Source of the DNA: an uncultured Bacilli bacterium
GTDB lineage: Bacteria; Bacillota_I; Bacilli_A; RF39; UBA660
Direction of reading: 5' to 3'
Length of the DNA stretch: 64,000 nucleotides
Assembly: GCA_934096735.1 (NCBI GenBank)
Contig: CAKOMS010000002.1
Span: 1 to 64,000, forward strand
The position numbers and the translations under genes are program-made. The notes beneath the pieces were generated by a model that had not been told where the DNA came from, did no database searches, and saw only the letters and a program-made list of their open reading frames with translations. Positions within the stretch are counted from its first letter, which is position 1; every line of letters starts with the position of its first letter. Below, in pieces: positions 16,485 through 25,908 of the stretch.

Positions 16485-16554
16485 AGCAGGATAAATAAAA
16501 TTAAAACAGCAGTCAATAATTAACGTATAAGTCTAATTAATTAGATGATTTTTT
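16485..16554 (+). other. Short leader or small-RNA-like transcript region
   Basis: Between the regulated promoter and the response regulator, the perfect palindrome TCTAATTAATTAGA (16532-16545) is followed by TGATTTTTTG, a weak terminator-like structure. A transcript of about 70 nt is possible: a small RNA, an attenuated leader, or the remnant of a lost gene. No reading frame of note lies within it. Confidence 0.35.
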
Positions 16555-16632
16555 GTAAAAAAATATAAAAATAATTAAAAGCATGATATAATATCTTAAT
16601 AAATTTAAGTGTCTTATATTGCGGGTGATTAT

Positions 16633-17322
16633 ATGAAAAAAAATATTTTAATAATTGAAGATGATACTGATATAGTCGAATTACTAAAATTATATTTAGA
16701 AGGAAATAATTTTAATGTTTATACAGCATCGAACGGAAAAGTTGCATTGCAAGAATTAAAAAAAAATAGTATTGATTTAGCACTTTTAGATATAATGATG
16801 CCGGAAATGAACGGATATGATTTTATTAAAACAGTAAGAGGAAGAAAAGATAATCTACCTATTATAATATTGTCTGCAAAAAGTATGGATGTTGATAAAA
16901 TATTGGGATTAAATTTGGGTGCAGATGTATATCTTACAAAACCATTTAATCCACTTGAAGTTATTGCAAATATTAATGCCTTACTAAGAAGGTGTGAGAA
17001 AAGCGATTCAAGAGATGTTTTTTCATTTGATGAGTTTGTTTTGAATTTGGAAGAATACACTTTAAGAAAAAAGGGAATAGTAGTGCCACTTACATCAACA
17101 GAAATAAAGATGCTTGCAAAACTTATAAAGAATCCAAATCGTATATTTACAAAGGCTCAATTATATGAATGTATTGCAGGAGACGTATATGAAAATGTTG
17201 ATAATACTATAATGGTTCACATATCTAATATAAGAAGTAAAATAGAAGATGATCCAAGTAATCCTGTGTATATAAAAACTATAAGGGGATTGGGGTATAA
17301 ATTTGAATATGGAAAAAAATAA
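16633..17322 (+). CDS. OmpR/PhoB-family response regulator
   Basis: This 229-residue protein starts at ATG 16633 (GCGGGTGAT upstream; GTG 16609 was rejected). The receiver domain has acidic pocket IEDDTD, phospho-acceptor Asp in LALLDIMMPEMNGYD, the Thr/Ser switch ILSAKS and KPFNP lysine. A winged-helix DNA-binding domain follows (about 130-229) with NRIFTKAQLYE and IRGLGYKFE. It overlaps the histidine kinase gene by 14 bp, and a dlt-like operon follows the kinase, so control of cell-envelope charge is a reasonable guess, as for GraRS or ApsRS. A TATAAT-like -10 lies near 16587. Confidence 0.93.
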   Translation: MKKNILIIEDDTDIVELLKLYLEGNNFNVYTASNGKVALQELKKNSIDLALLDIMMPEMNGYDFIKTVRGRKDNLPIIILSAKSMDVDKILGLNLGADVYLTKPFNPLEVIANINALLRRCEKSDSRDVFSFDEFVLNLEEYTLRKKGIVVPLTSTEIKMLAKLIKNPNRIFTKAQLYECIAGDVYENVDNTIMVHISNIRSKIEDDPSNPVYIKTIRGLGYKFEYGKK

Positions 17323-18886
17323 AAAGAAAAAAAGTTTAATTAAAACATGTGCTATTTATTTTACTATTAATGTAGTAGTTTTATTAAGTTTGATTATATG
17401 CATAAACGTAATAGTAAATATGAGAATTAATCGTATTAACTCTGGAATATATGACTTTTTGGAATATGAGGATTATTTAAAAACAGACAGTTTTAGTAAA
17501 ATAAATTTAAAAAGATTTAAAAAAAATAAGATAATTATTTATGATAATAATTTTAGAACTATATTTACAAATACTACTAAAGATGAATTAAATATTTACC
17601 CATCTGATATAGATTTTATAAATAACTATTATGATAATTATTATTATATGATATTTGAAAAAGAAAATTCGGACGGTAAAAAAGAATACGTAATAAATAA
17701 AACATCTTTTAATGAAAATGCATCATTTAATGTTATAGAAAGCACAACAAAATTAGATGAAAATTTAAACATAATAGAAGGAAACATATTTGAAGGAAAA
17801 ACAAAACTAACAAAAAGAGAATTTGAACTAATTCAAGGGTATTTTGGATCTAAAGGTTATATTGAAAAATATAAATATAAAACAGATAATAATGAAGAAA
17901 GATTACTAATATTTTTTGAACCAATTTTATCAAGTAAAAGTTACAATAAAATTTATCGTTACATTTATTCATTATGGTTTGTTGCAATTCCTTTAGTGAT
18001 CATAATAGAAATTGTTTTCTGGTTTATTATATCTAAAAAGATAAAAAATATGATAACTCCACTTGAAAAAGTAGTAGAAAAGTATCCAAAAATAAGCCGT
18101 AAATTCGTAAATTATGAAGTACCAAAAGAATTAACCGGATTGCAAGATACATTTAATTCATTATTTAAAAGACTTAAAGAAGAAGAGGCAAAAAGAAATA
18201 ACGAAGAAAAGAATAAATATAAAGTTATTACTAATCTGAGTCATGATTTAAAAACACCACTTACAGTAATCCAAGGATATTCAAAAGCATTTAAAGATGG
18301 AATTGTAAAAAAAGAAAATGAAATGAAATATATCGATGTCATTTTTAGTAAATCCGTTGAAGCATCAAATATAATAGATTCTTTGTTTGAATATTCTAAG
18401 ATGAACCATTTTGAATTTAAGCCAAATAAAAAGACTCAAGATTTTTTGGAGTTTTGTAGAGAATATTTAGCATCTAAGTATACTGAATTAGAACTACTTG
18501 GATATAAAATTAAATTCGAATTAGAAGAAAAAGTTATCAATTATACATTTGATGAAAACTTGATTAAAAGACTATTTGATAATATTATTGGTAATAGCGT
18601 TAAATATAACGAAAAAGGAACAACAATATATTTTGAATATTTCGTTAAAAATAATGAAATCGTATTGTTTATTGGAGATAATGGGGTAGGAATAGACGGA
18701 AAAATAAAAGATGATATATTTAAACCATTTGTAGTAGGCGACGATGCTAGAAGTAGTAAAAATGGAACAGGACTAGGTTTATATATCGCAAAAAATATAG
18801 TTGATATTCACGGTGGAACAATAAAATTAAAAAATAACATTTCCAAAAAATATAAATTTGGGATTGAAATAAAATTTAAAATATAA
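17309..18886 (+). CDS. Membrane sensor histidine kinase
   Basis: This 525-residue kinase starts at ATG 17309, inside the response regulator gene. It has one membrane segment at about 12-35, an extracytoplasmic sensor domain of about 170 residues, and a second segment at about 215-240 (LVIIIEIVFWFIIS). The kinase core shows the H-box NLSHDLKTPLTVIQGY, N-box DNIIGNSVKYNEKG, G1 GDNGVGIDG and G2 GTGLGLYIAKNIV. No clear periplasmic ligand domain was recognised. It presumably phosphorylates the preceding regulator. The dlt-like operon begins 67 bp downstream. Confidence 0.93.
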   Translation: MEKNKKKKSLIKTCAIYFTINVVVLLSLIICINVIVNMRINRINSGIYDFLEYEDYLKTDSFSKINLKRFKKNKIIIYDNNFRTIFTNTTKDELNIYPSDIDFINNYYDNYYYMIFEKENSDGKKEYVINKTSFNENASFNVIESTTKLDENLNIIEGNIFEGKTKLTKREFELIQGYFGSKGYIEKYKYKTDNNEERLLIFFEPILSSKSYNKIYRYIYSLWFVAIPLVIIIEIVFWFIISKKIKNMITPLEKVVEKYPKISRKFVNYEVPKELTGLQDTFNSLFKRLKEEEAKRNNEEKNKYKVITNLSHDLKTPLTVIQGYSKAFKDGIVKKENEMKYIDVIFSKSVEASNIIDSLFEYSKMNHFEFKPNKKTQDFLEFCREYLASKYTELELLGYKIKFELEEKVINYTFDENLIKRLFDNIIGNSVKYNEKGTTIYFEYFVKNNEIVLFIGDNGVGIDGKIKDDIFKPFVVGDDARSSKNGTGLGLYIAKNIVDIHGGTIKLKNNISKKYKFGIEIKFKI

Positions 18887-18953
18887 ATAAATATTAAGGT
18901 TATTTTAAAGTTCTGTTTAAAATAGAGTGATAATTTGATATAAAGGAGTATTT

Positions 18954-20462
18954 ATGAAGACAGTATTAGAATTTTTAGAAGAATCATGCAAAAAGAACAA
19001 AAATAAAATTGCAGTGATTGAAGAAGACAAACAAATAACTTATGAAGAATTATTAATTAAATCAAAAATTGTTGGAACAAATTTAATAGAAAAAATAAAA
19101 ATAAACGATCCAGTTGTTGTATTTATGGATAAAAGTATCGAAACACTTGAAACTTTTTTTGGAGTAGTATACGCTGGTGGTTGCTATAGCTTAGTTAATC
19201 CAGAATTTCCAAAAGGTAGAATTGAACAAATTACAGAAGTGCTTGAAAGTAATGTTATAATTACAAATAACGAATTTTTAAATCTTGCTACTGAAATTTT
19301 CAAAAACAAAATAGTTTTAAATGTAGAAACTTTATTAAAAGGTGAAGCATCTTTCGAAAAATTATCTGATATAAGAGATAAAAAATTAGATCTTGATCCA
19401 GTTTATATTAATTTTACATCAGGTAGCACTGGTGTTCCTAAAGGAGTAGTTGTTGGTAATAGATCAATTATAGATTTTATTAATGAATTTACAAAGGCTT
19501 TTAATATAAACGAAAATGATATTATAGCAAATCAAGCACCATTTGATTTTGATGTATCAGTAAAAGATATATATTCTGCTATAAAGGTAGGAGCAACATT
19601 ACTAATTGTACCAAAAAGATTATTTTCAAATCCTGCAAAATTACTTGATTATTTAGTAGATAATAAAGCAACAACTATGGTATGGGCAGTATCAGCATTA
19701 TGTCTTATAACAACATTTCATGGTCTTGATTATAAAGTTCCGGAAACTGTTAATAAGATAATATTTAGTGGCGAAGTTATGCCAATTAAACACTTAAATA
19801 CATGGATGAGTAAATTACCGAATGCAACATTCATAAATGTGTATGGTCCGACTGAAATTACATGTAATTGTACATATCATATAATTGATAGAGAAAAAGA
19901 ATATAATGGTATTATTCCTATTGGAAAACCATTCTTAAATGAAAAAGTATTTTTATTAGACGAAAATAATAAAGAAGTAACAGAAACTGGATCAAGAGGG
20001 GAAATATGTGTAAGTGGAACGTGTTTAGCACTCGGATATTACAATAATAAAACTCAAACTGATTCACATTTCTGTCAAAATCCACTTAATACAAAATATA
20101 TTGAATTTATTTATAGAACTGGTGACTTAGGAACTATAAACGATGAAGGTGAATTTGTGTTTGCTGGAAGAAAAGATTTTCAAATTAAGTACATGGGACA
20201 CAGAATAGAACTAGAAGAAATTGATAGAGAAGTATCTAAAATTAACAATGTCGTTAGAGCTGTTACGTTATTTCACGAAAAAAAGAATAAACTTTATTGC
20301 TTTTATATTGGAAATATTGAAAAAGAAGAAATTGTTGAAAAATTGAAAGAATCAGTTCCAACTTATATGGTTCCATCAGTTTTTGTAAAGGTTGAAGATT
20401 TTACACTTAGCAAAAATGGTAAAATAGACAGAAAAATACTTCAAAAAATGATTGAGGGATAA
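18954..20462 (+). CDS. dltA: DltA-like amino acid:carrier protein ligase
   Basis: This 502-residue ANL-superfamily adenylating enzyme has the P-loop FTSGSTGVPKGV (about 154-165), VYGPTEITC, YRTGDLG, GRKDFQIKYMGHRIELEEID and the C-terminal NGKIDRK lysine. In the dlt pathway DltA loads D-Ala on DltC for esterification to teichoic acids. The Asp expected to hold the amino group is kept (FDFDVSVKD). The Cys that DltA normally has in FCGEVLP, reported to enforce D-Ala selection, is Ser here (FSGEVMP, Ser about 272). Together with the PLP enzyme next door this leaves the activated amino acid open. ATG 18954 has AAGGAG upstream. Confidence 0.85.
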   Translation: MKTVLEFLEESCKKNKNKIAVIEEDKQITYEELLIKSKIVGTNLIEKIKINDPVVVFMDKSIETLETFFGVVYAGGCYSLVNPEFPKGRIEQITEVLESNVIITNNEFLNLATEIFKNKIVLNVETLLKGEASFEKLSDIRDKKLDLDPVYINFTSGSTGVPKGVVVGNRSIIDFINEFTKAFNINENDIIANQAPFDFDVSVKDIYSAIKVGATLLIVPKRLFSNPAKLLDYLVDNKATTMVWAVSALCLITTFHGLDYKVPETVNKIIFSGEVMPIKHLNTWMSKLPNATFINVYGPTEITCNCTYHIIDREKEYNGIIPIGKPFLNEKVFLLDENNKEVTETGSRGEICVSGTCLALGYYNNKTQTDSHFCQNPLNTKYIEFIYRTGDLGTINDEGEFVFAGRKDFQIKYMGHRIELEEIDREVSKINNVVRAVTLFHEKKNKLYCFYIGNIEKEEIVEKLKESVPTYMVPSVFVKVEDFTLSKNGKIDRKILQKMIEG

Positions 20463-20464
20463 TT

Positions 20465-21628
20465 ATGAATTATGAAGTATTAGAAAAAAAATATGGAACC
20501 CCATTATATATATTCGATTGTGATAAAATAAAAGAACGAATTAAGTCAATGAAAACCATTTTTAAAAACATAGAAATATGTTATGCCATCAAAGCAAATT
20601 CGTTTGTAGTTAAAGAAATTATAAATGATGTAGATAGATTAGAAATATGTTCAAATGGTGAATATGAAATTTGTAAATCTTTAAATATTGATGATAATAA
20701 AATAGTATTATCTGGTGTCAACAAAAGTCTAGAAGATTTTGAAAATATAATTAAAGAAAACAAAAAAATTCTTAGATTTACAATAGAGTCTATAAATCAG
20801 TTTGAAATGTTAAAAAAATTGACAGAAAAATATCAGACTAATATTAATATTCTTCCTAGAATAACGAGTGGTAATCAATTTGGAATTACAAAAGAAGAAC
20901 TTGAATTTATTATAAAAAATAAAAATGATTTTATGAATGTAGTAGGAATTGAATATTTTTCCGGAACTCAAAAGCATTCAATGAAAAGGATTATTAAAGA
21001 ATTTGAGAAAATAAAAAGTAATATTGATGAAGTTGAAGAAAAATATAATATTTGCTTAGAAGAAATAGAATATGGCACAGGATTTCCAGTATATTATTTT
21101 ACTGATGAAACCTTTGATGAAAATGAATTTTTTGTTGAATTTAATAAAAACATCAATGAATTTTTTAAAGGAAAAAAAATAATATTAGAAATTGGAAGAA
21201 GTTTAGTAGCAAGTTCTGGAGTTTATTTGACAAAAATAGTTGATTTAAAAGAGAATAAAACCGGAAAGTATGCTATACTAGATGGTGGTATCAACCATTT
21301 GGTGTACTATGGTGGTACAATGGGAATGAGAATTCCTCATTATGAGATATTAAATAAAGAAAATATAGGAGAAGATATTATCAATCTATATGGTTCACTA
21401 TGTACTATAAATGATGTTTTAGTAAAAAATTTACAAGTTCCAACTTTGGATATAAATGATGTGTTTATTTTTAAAAATGTTGGAGCATATTCGGTAACTG
21501 AAGGTATATCATTGTTTTTAAGCAGAGATTTACCAAAAGTCTTATTAATATCAAATAATGAAGAAATTCTTGTAAGAGATAGTTTAAACACTTATAAATT
21601 AAATTGTCCAATGTATAAAGGAGAGTAG
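20465..21628 (+). CDS. PLP-dependent fold-III decarboxylase-like protein (LysA family) within the dlt operon
   Basis: This 387-residue protein has the alanine racemase/LysA (fold type III) layout: PLP lysine in CYAIKANS (about 39-46), EYGTGFPVYYF glycine loop, EIGRSLVASSG phosphate-binding region, and C-terminal Cys-Asp pair in GSLCTINDVL with a Tyr in VGAYSVTEG. These match diaminopimelate-type decarboxylases more than alanine racemases. It starts 2 bp after dltA and is followed 1 bp later by the carrier protein. No such gene belongs to the standard dltXABCD operon. It may make the amino acid or amine loaded by the DltA-like ligase; the substrate cannot be read from sequence. Confidence 0.8.
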   Translation: MNYEVLEKKYGTPLYIFDCDKIKERIKSMKTIFKNIEICYAIKANSFVVKEIINDVDRLEICSNGEYEICKSLNIDDNKIVLSGVNKSLEDFENIIKENKKILRFTIESINQFEMLKKLTEKYQTNINILPRITSGNQFGITKEELEFIIKNKNDFMNVVGIEYFSGTQKHSMKRIIKEFEKIKSNIDEVEEKYNICLEEIEYGTGFPVYYFTDETFDENEFFVEFNKNINEFFKGKKIILEIGRSLVASSGVYLTKIVDLKENKTGKYAILDGGINHLVYYGGTMGMRIPHYEILNKENIGEDIINLYGSLCTINDVLVKNLQVPTLDINDVFIFKNVGAYSVTEGISLFLSRDLPKVLLISNNEEILVRDSLNTYKLNCPMYKGE

Positions 21629-21629
21629 T

Positions 21630-21860
21630 ATGGAGAAGTTATTAGAAATTTTAGAGAATATTAAACCGGGAGTAGATTATAAAAATATTAATACATTAAT
21701 AGATGATCATTATTTAGATTCCCTATCAATTTTATCTTTAGTAGCAGAAATTGAAGATGCTTTTGATATAGTAATTCCAACAGTTGAAATAATACCTAAA
21801 AATTTCAATTCAGTTGAAAGTATTATGGCTCTAATTAATAAAATCGAAGAGGAAGATTAA
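21630..21860 (+). CDS. dltC: D-alanyl carrier protein-like (DltC)
   Basis: A 76-residue carrier protein. The phosphopantetheine Ser is in DHYLDSLSILSL (about 31), the D-S-L context typical of DltC. Acidic helices follow (AEIEDAFDIVIP). It carries the activated amino acid from the ligase to the membrane acyltransferase. It sits between the PLP enzyme and dltB, with 1-2 bp gaps on both sides. The holo-ACP synthase gene at 24409-24762 could provide the prosthetic group. Confidence 0.9.
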   Translation: MEKLLEILENIKPGVDYKNINTLIDDHYLDSLSILSLVAEIEDAFDIVIPTVEIIPKNFNSVESIMALINKIEEED

Positions 21861-21862
21861 TT

Positions 21863-23452
21863 ATGCAATATTGTGATTGGTCATATCTTCTTCTTTTTTT
21901 ACCAATCGTAATGATTATTTATTCAGTTGTTCCGAAAAAAAAGCGCTATATTTTTCTTTTTTTAGTGGGATTAATATTTTTTTATTTAATAAGTGAAACA
22001 TTGATAGTTTATCTATTTGTCACTATATTTATAACTTACGGTATTGGATTATGGTTAAAAAAACTAAATGATGCAGAAGAAAAAAACATTGAAAATTTAG
22101 AAAAAGAAGAGAAGAAGAAAGTAAGAGAAACATTTAATAAGAAAAAAAGAATGATTTTATTTTTAGGAATTGCACTGGAACTTACAATGTTATGTATGAC
22201 TAAATATTTAAGTTTTATGTGTTTGAATGTAAATAATTTATTAGAATTATTTCATGCTAGCTTTAGAATCAAAGAAATTAAAATTTTTGCTCCAATCGGA
22301 ATTTCTTTTTATACACTACAATCTATTTCTTATATGGTAGATGTATATAGATTAAAATTTGAACCAAACAATAATATACTAAAAGTCGGATTATATTTAT
22401 CTTTTTTTCCACAAATTATGGAAGGCCCAATAAGTAGATATGATGATGTTAAAGATAATTTGTTTACGGGAGAAAATTTAAAATATCAAAATATATGTTT
22501 TGGAACTCAAAGAATAATGTATGGATTCATAAAAAAAATGGTAGTAGCAGATAGATTAAATAGTACTGTGGCATTAATTTTTAATAATTACAGCAATTAC
22601 AATGGTGGTATCATTTTTATCGGAGCTATACTTTATACAATTCAATTATACATGGATTTTTCCGGAATAATGGACATAGTAATAGGAAGTGGAGAAATAT
22701 TTAATGTTAAATTACCAGAAAACTTTAAACAACCATTTTTCTCATCAAATATATCAGATTTCTGGTCAAGATGGCATATTACATTAGGCACTTGGTTTAA
22801 AGATTATATATTTTATCCAATAAGTTTATCCAAGTTTTCCCGAAAAATGACTAGTTCTTTAAGAAAAAAAATAGGTAACCATTTTGGTCCACTAGCAGCC
22901 GGAGCACTAGCATTATTTGCAGTGTGGTTTAGTAACGGTTTATGGCATGGAGCTGGTTATAGTTTCTTGTTTTTTGGAATGTACCATTTTGTACTAATTT
23001 TACTAGGTAATATTTTTTCACCAGTAATAAAAAAATTTTATGAATTTACAAAAATTGATAAAGATAAATTGTTATTTAAAAGTATTAGAATTATAAAGAC
23101 TACTATAATCGTTATTATTGGTGAATTGTTTTTTAGAGCATCAACTTTAACAGACGGCATAAATATGTTTAAATTAATTGTGAGTAATTTTTCGCTACAA
23201 GGATTAACAGATGGAACCTTATTAAAAATCGGGTTGGATGGAAAAGACTACATTATAATAGGAGTAACATTGCTAATAGTATTTGTTATAGGAGTACTAA
23301 AAGAAAAAGGTGTTTATATTAGAGAAGAAGTATCAAAAAAGCCACTAGTCGTAAGATGGTGTATATATTATATGTTAATTCTTTATGGTTTGATTTTTGG
23401 AGCGTATTTAGGCCCTTATACTCCAATAGATCCTATGTATGCAAGTTTTTAA
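21863..23452 (+). CDS. dltB: MBOAT-family teichoic acid acyltransferase (DltB)
   Basis: This 529-residue polytopic membrane protein belongs to the MBOAT family. Landmarks are the conserved DFWSRWHITLGTWFKDYIF stretch (about 295-313) and the catalytic His in FSNGLWHGAGYSFLFFGMYH (about 355-374). It is longer than Bacillus DltB (about 395) because of a charged cytoplasmic insert (about 70-95, KKLNDAEEKNIENLEKEEK) and an extended C-terminus. It would move the amino acyl group from the carrier protein across the membrane toward lipoteichoic acid. The stop lies 7 bp before the dltD start. Confidence 0.9.
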   Translation: MQYCDWSYLLLFLPIVMIIYSVVPKKKRYIFLFLVGLIFFYLISETLIVYLFVTIFITYGIGLWLKKLNDAEEKNIENLEKEEKKKVRETFNKKKRMILFLGIALELTMLCMTKYLSFMCLNVNNLLELFHASFRIKEIKIFAPIGISFYTLQSISYMVDVYRLKFEPNNNILKVGLYLSFFPQIMEGPISRYDDVKDNLFTGENLKYQNICFGTQRIMYGFIKKMVVADRLNSTVALIFNNYSNYNGGIIFIGAILYTIQLYMDFSGIMDIVIGSGEIFNVKLPENFKQPFFSSNISDFWSRWHITLGTWFKDYIFYPISLSKFSRKMTSSLRKKIGNHFGPLAAGALALFAVWFSNGLWHGAGYSFLFFGMYHFVLILLGNIFSPVIKKFYEFTKIDKDKLLFKSIRIIKTTIIVIIGELFFRASTLTDGINMFKLIVSNFSLQGLTDGTLLKIGLDGKDYIIIGVTLLIVFVIGVLKEKGVYIREEVSKKPLVVRWCIYYMLILYGLIFGAYLGPYTPIDPMYASF

Positions 23453-23462
23453 GGAGGTCATG

Positions 23463-24407
23463 ATGAAAAAAAAAATTAATATAATAAAATCAGTAACTTT
23501 TATTTCAATTTTACTTCTAATATTAAATTTATTATCAATTTTGTTCACTCCTAAAAATAACTATGCAGAATTCGGTATGATGCAAGTTCGTGCGAATGGT
23601 ATTCTTGGAGAGAAAAAAAACACAATTGATGTACTATTTATTGGAGATTCGCTATCGTACAGTTCATTTTCACCACTTCAAATGTATGACGAGCAAGGAT
23701 TCACTTCATATGTATGTGGAACTTCAGGACAAAAATTATACGATTCTTATGCTTTTTTAAGTAAAGCATTAGATTCTCAAACCCCAAAGATTGTAATTTT
23801 AGAAACAAATGCTTTGTTTAGAAAATTTTCGTTATCAGGAAGTTTAGAAGCTAAGATGAAAGCAGTTTTTCCGTTTTTTGAATATCATAATCGTTGGAAA
23901 AATTTATCAATAAATGATTTTAATAATGATGTAACATACACATATACTGATCCTTTAAAAGGCTATAAAATAAAAAATAACATAAAACCGATTGCAAACT
24001 CAAATTATATGGAAGAAATGGAAAAAAATGAAGAAATTCCCAAAGAAAATTATAAATATTTAGAAAAAATTAGAAAAAAATGTGAAGAAAATAATATTAA
24101 GTTTGTATTAGTTAGTGCTACAAGTCTAAAGAATTATAATTATAGTAGACATTTAACTATAGCAAATTATGCTAACGACAAAAAGATCGATTACATAGAC
24201 TTAAATATAAATAATGTAGCAAATATAGACTGGACAAAAGATACTTGTGATAAAGGTGACCATTTAAATGTTCATGGAGCCAAAAAAGAAAGCTCTTACA
24301 TAGCTCAAATTCTTAAAGAAAAATACAAATTACCAAACCATAAAGATGATATAGAATATTTCGGTTGGGAAAAAAGTTTGGAAAAATACAGATCATTAAT
24401 AGGATAA
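23463..24407 (+). CDS. dltD: DltD-like extracytoplasmic esterase/transferase
   Basis: This 314-residue protein has an N-terminal membrane anchor (about 8-29) and an SGNH-type fold: nucleophile Ser in FIGDSLSYSSFSP (about 61) and the C-terminal Asp-His pair in DKGDHLNVHGAK. DltD acts outside the membrane with DltB. It is smaller than the usual roughly 400 residues. Start choice: AGGAGG at 23452-23457 fits ATG 23463 (ATG 23460 is too close). It ends the operon and converges with acpS, with no clear terminator between. Confidence 0.85.
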   Translation: MKKKINIIKSVTFISILLLILNLLSILFTPKNNYAEFGMMQVRANGILGEKKNTIDVLFIGDSLSYSSFSPLQMYDEQGFTSYVCGTSGQKLYDSYAFLSKALDSQTPKIVILETNALFRKFSLSGSLEAKMKAVFPFFEYHNRWKNLSINDFNNDVTYTYTDPLKGYKIKNNIKPIANSNYMEEMEKNEEIPKENYKYLEKIRKKCEENNIKFVLVSATSLKNYNYSRHLTIANYANDKKIDYIDLNINNVANIDWTKDTCDKGDHLNVHGAKKESSYIAQILKEKYKLPNHKDDIEYFGWEKSLEKYRSLIG

Positions 24408-24408
24408 T

Positions 24409-24762
24409 TTATTTTTTGAAGATAATAACGCTAGCAATAGCATAGTCACCATCATGAGCAATTGAAAGAAAGCATTTAAACCTTTCTTTTTTTATCTTTT
24501 TGAATAAATTTCCATAAAAATTAAAATATGGAGCGCCATTGCTTTTATGTAATATTTCCATTTCTGTAAATTTATAAGATTCTATTCCAACCGCTAAAGC
24601 CTTTAAAAGAGCCTCTTTAGCTGCAAATGCTCCTGCTAACGTGTCATAATTTGACGTTTTATTAAAAAAACTTATTTCACTTTTTGTGAAAAAGTACTCC
24701 ATTTTTGTTATGCTTTTAATTCTATCAATTTTTATTAAATCAATTCCTGTACCAATAATCAT
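24409..24762 (-). CDS. acpS: Holo-[acyl-carrier-protein] synthase
   Basis: This 117-residue enzyme transfers 4'-phosphopantetheine from CoA to Ser of carrier proteins. IGTGIDLIKIDRI (metal-binding Asp) and AGAFAAKEALLKAL (Glu, Lys) are the family's active-site motifs. Its partners would be the fatty-acid ACP and the DltC-like protein encoded next to it on the other strand. Length is normal. AAAGAGGAATG gives the ribosome site. Confidence 0.95.
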   Translation of the reverse strand: MIIGTGIDLIKIDRIKSITKMEYFFTKSEISFFNKTSNYDTLAGAFAAKEALLKALAVGIESYKFTEMEILHKSNGAPYFNFYGNLFKKIKKERFKCFLSIAHDGDYAIASVIIFKK

Positions 24763-24885
24763 AATATCATTCCTCTTTGATATTATAACATTTATATACT
24801 GATTTGTATATTTCTCATAAATTTATATAAAATATAGACAAAGGTAAGAAAATATATTAAAATTTAAAAGAAATGGAGGATAACA

Positions 24886-25782
24886 ATGAAAAGAATAAAG
24901 GAATATATAGTTAGCTTTTTTAATGGATTATGTATGGCACTAGCAGATAGTGTTCCAGGAGTATCTGGAGGAACAATTGCGTTTATTTTAGGATTCTATG
25001 ATGAATTTATTAAATCTTTAGATGATTTATTTAGAGGAGATAAAAAGAAAAAAATTGAAGCATTAAAATTTTTAGGAAAAATAGGAATAGGTTGGATTTT
25101 TGGATTTGTTTTAGCAATTTTATTTTTAGCAAATTTATTTGAAACTCACATTTATGAAATGAGTTCATTGTTTATAGGTTTTATAGTATTTGCACTTCCT
25201 ATAGTTATAAAAGAAGAAAAAAGCGCTCTTAAAGGAAAATATTATAATCTGTTTTTTGCAGTACTAGGTGCAGTTTTTGTAGCGGTAATTTCATATTTAA
25301 ATGGTTCGACAAGTGTATCAGTTAACTTAAATGTTCTAAATTTATCTACAATTATTTATACATTTTTAGTTGGAGCACTTGCTATATCTGCAATGATTTT
25401 ACCAGGTATTTCAGGTTCAACTATTATGTTAATATTTGGAATATATTTGCCTATCATAGCAAAAATAAAAGATTTTTTACACTTTGACTTTAGTACAGTT
25501 CCAATTCTTACAACATTAGGATTAGGAATTATATTTGGAATTGTGGTTTTTACGGGATTTTTAAGAAAACTTTTAGAAAAAAGAAGAAGTGCAACTGTAT
25601 ATGCAATTATTGGAATGATGCTAGGATCAATATATTCAATTATTGCGGGTCCTACAACATTGACACCAGCCCTATCAATGCTTTCAGCTGAAACATTTAA
25701 TATTTTGTTTTTCATATTGGGTGGAGTAATTATATTTTCTGTTGAAGGTATTAAGAAATTTATTGAAAAAAATAATAAATAA
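24886..25782 (+). CDS. DUF368 family protein, PopT-like undecaprenyl-phosphate transporter
   Basis: This 298-residue polytopic membrane protein carries the two inverted DUF368 signatures: DSVPGVSGGTIAFILGFYDE (about 22-41) and LPGISGSTIMLIFGIYLP (about 168-185). DUF368 proteins of the PopT group have been reported to flip undecaprenyl phosphate back across the membrane for reuse in wall synthesis. A second member lies at 55606-56409. ATG 24886 has GGAGG upstream. It probably forms a single-gene unit divergent from acpS. Confidence 0.88.
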   Translation: MKRIKEYIVSFFNGLCMALADSVPGVSGGTIAFILGFYDEFIKSLDDLFRGDKKKKIEALKFLGKIGIGWIFGFVLAILFLANLFETHIYEMSSLFIGFIVFALPIVIKEEKSALKGKYYNLFFAVLGAVFVAVISYLNGSTSVSVNLNVLNLSTIIYTFLVGALAISAMILPGISGSTIMLIFGIYLPIIAKIKDFLHFDFSTVPILTTLGLGIIFGIVVFTGFLRKLLEKRRSATVYAIIGMMLGSIYSIIAGPTTLTPALSMLSAETFNILFFILGGVIIFSVEGIKKFIEKNNK

Positions 25783-25908
25783 AATAAAGATTATCACGCT
25801 GTCGATTGATTTGAACTGACATTTTAATGCGATAAAATATACAATATAATAAGAAAGGAATCAATAAATAAATATTTAGAATTTTTATGAACTTGATTAA
25901 TAAAAAAT

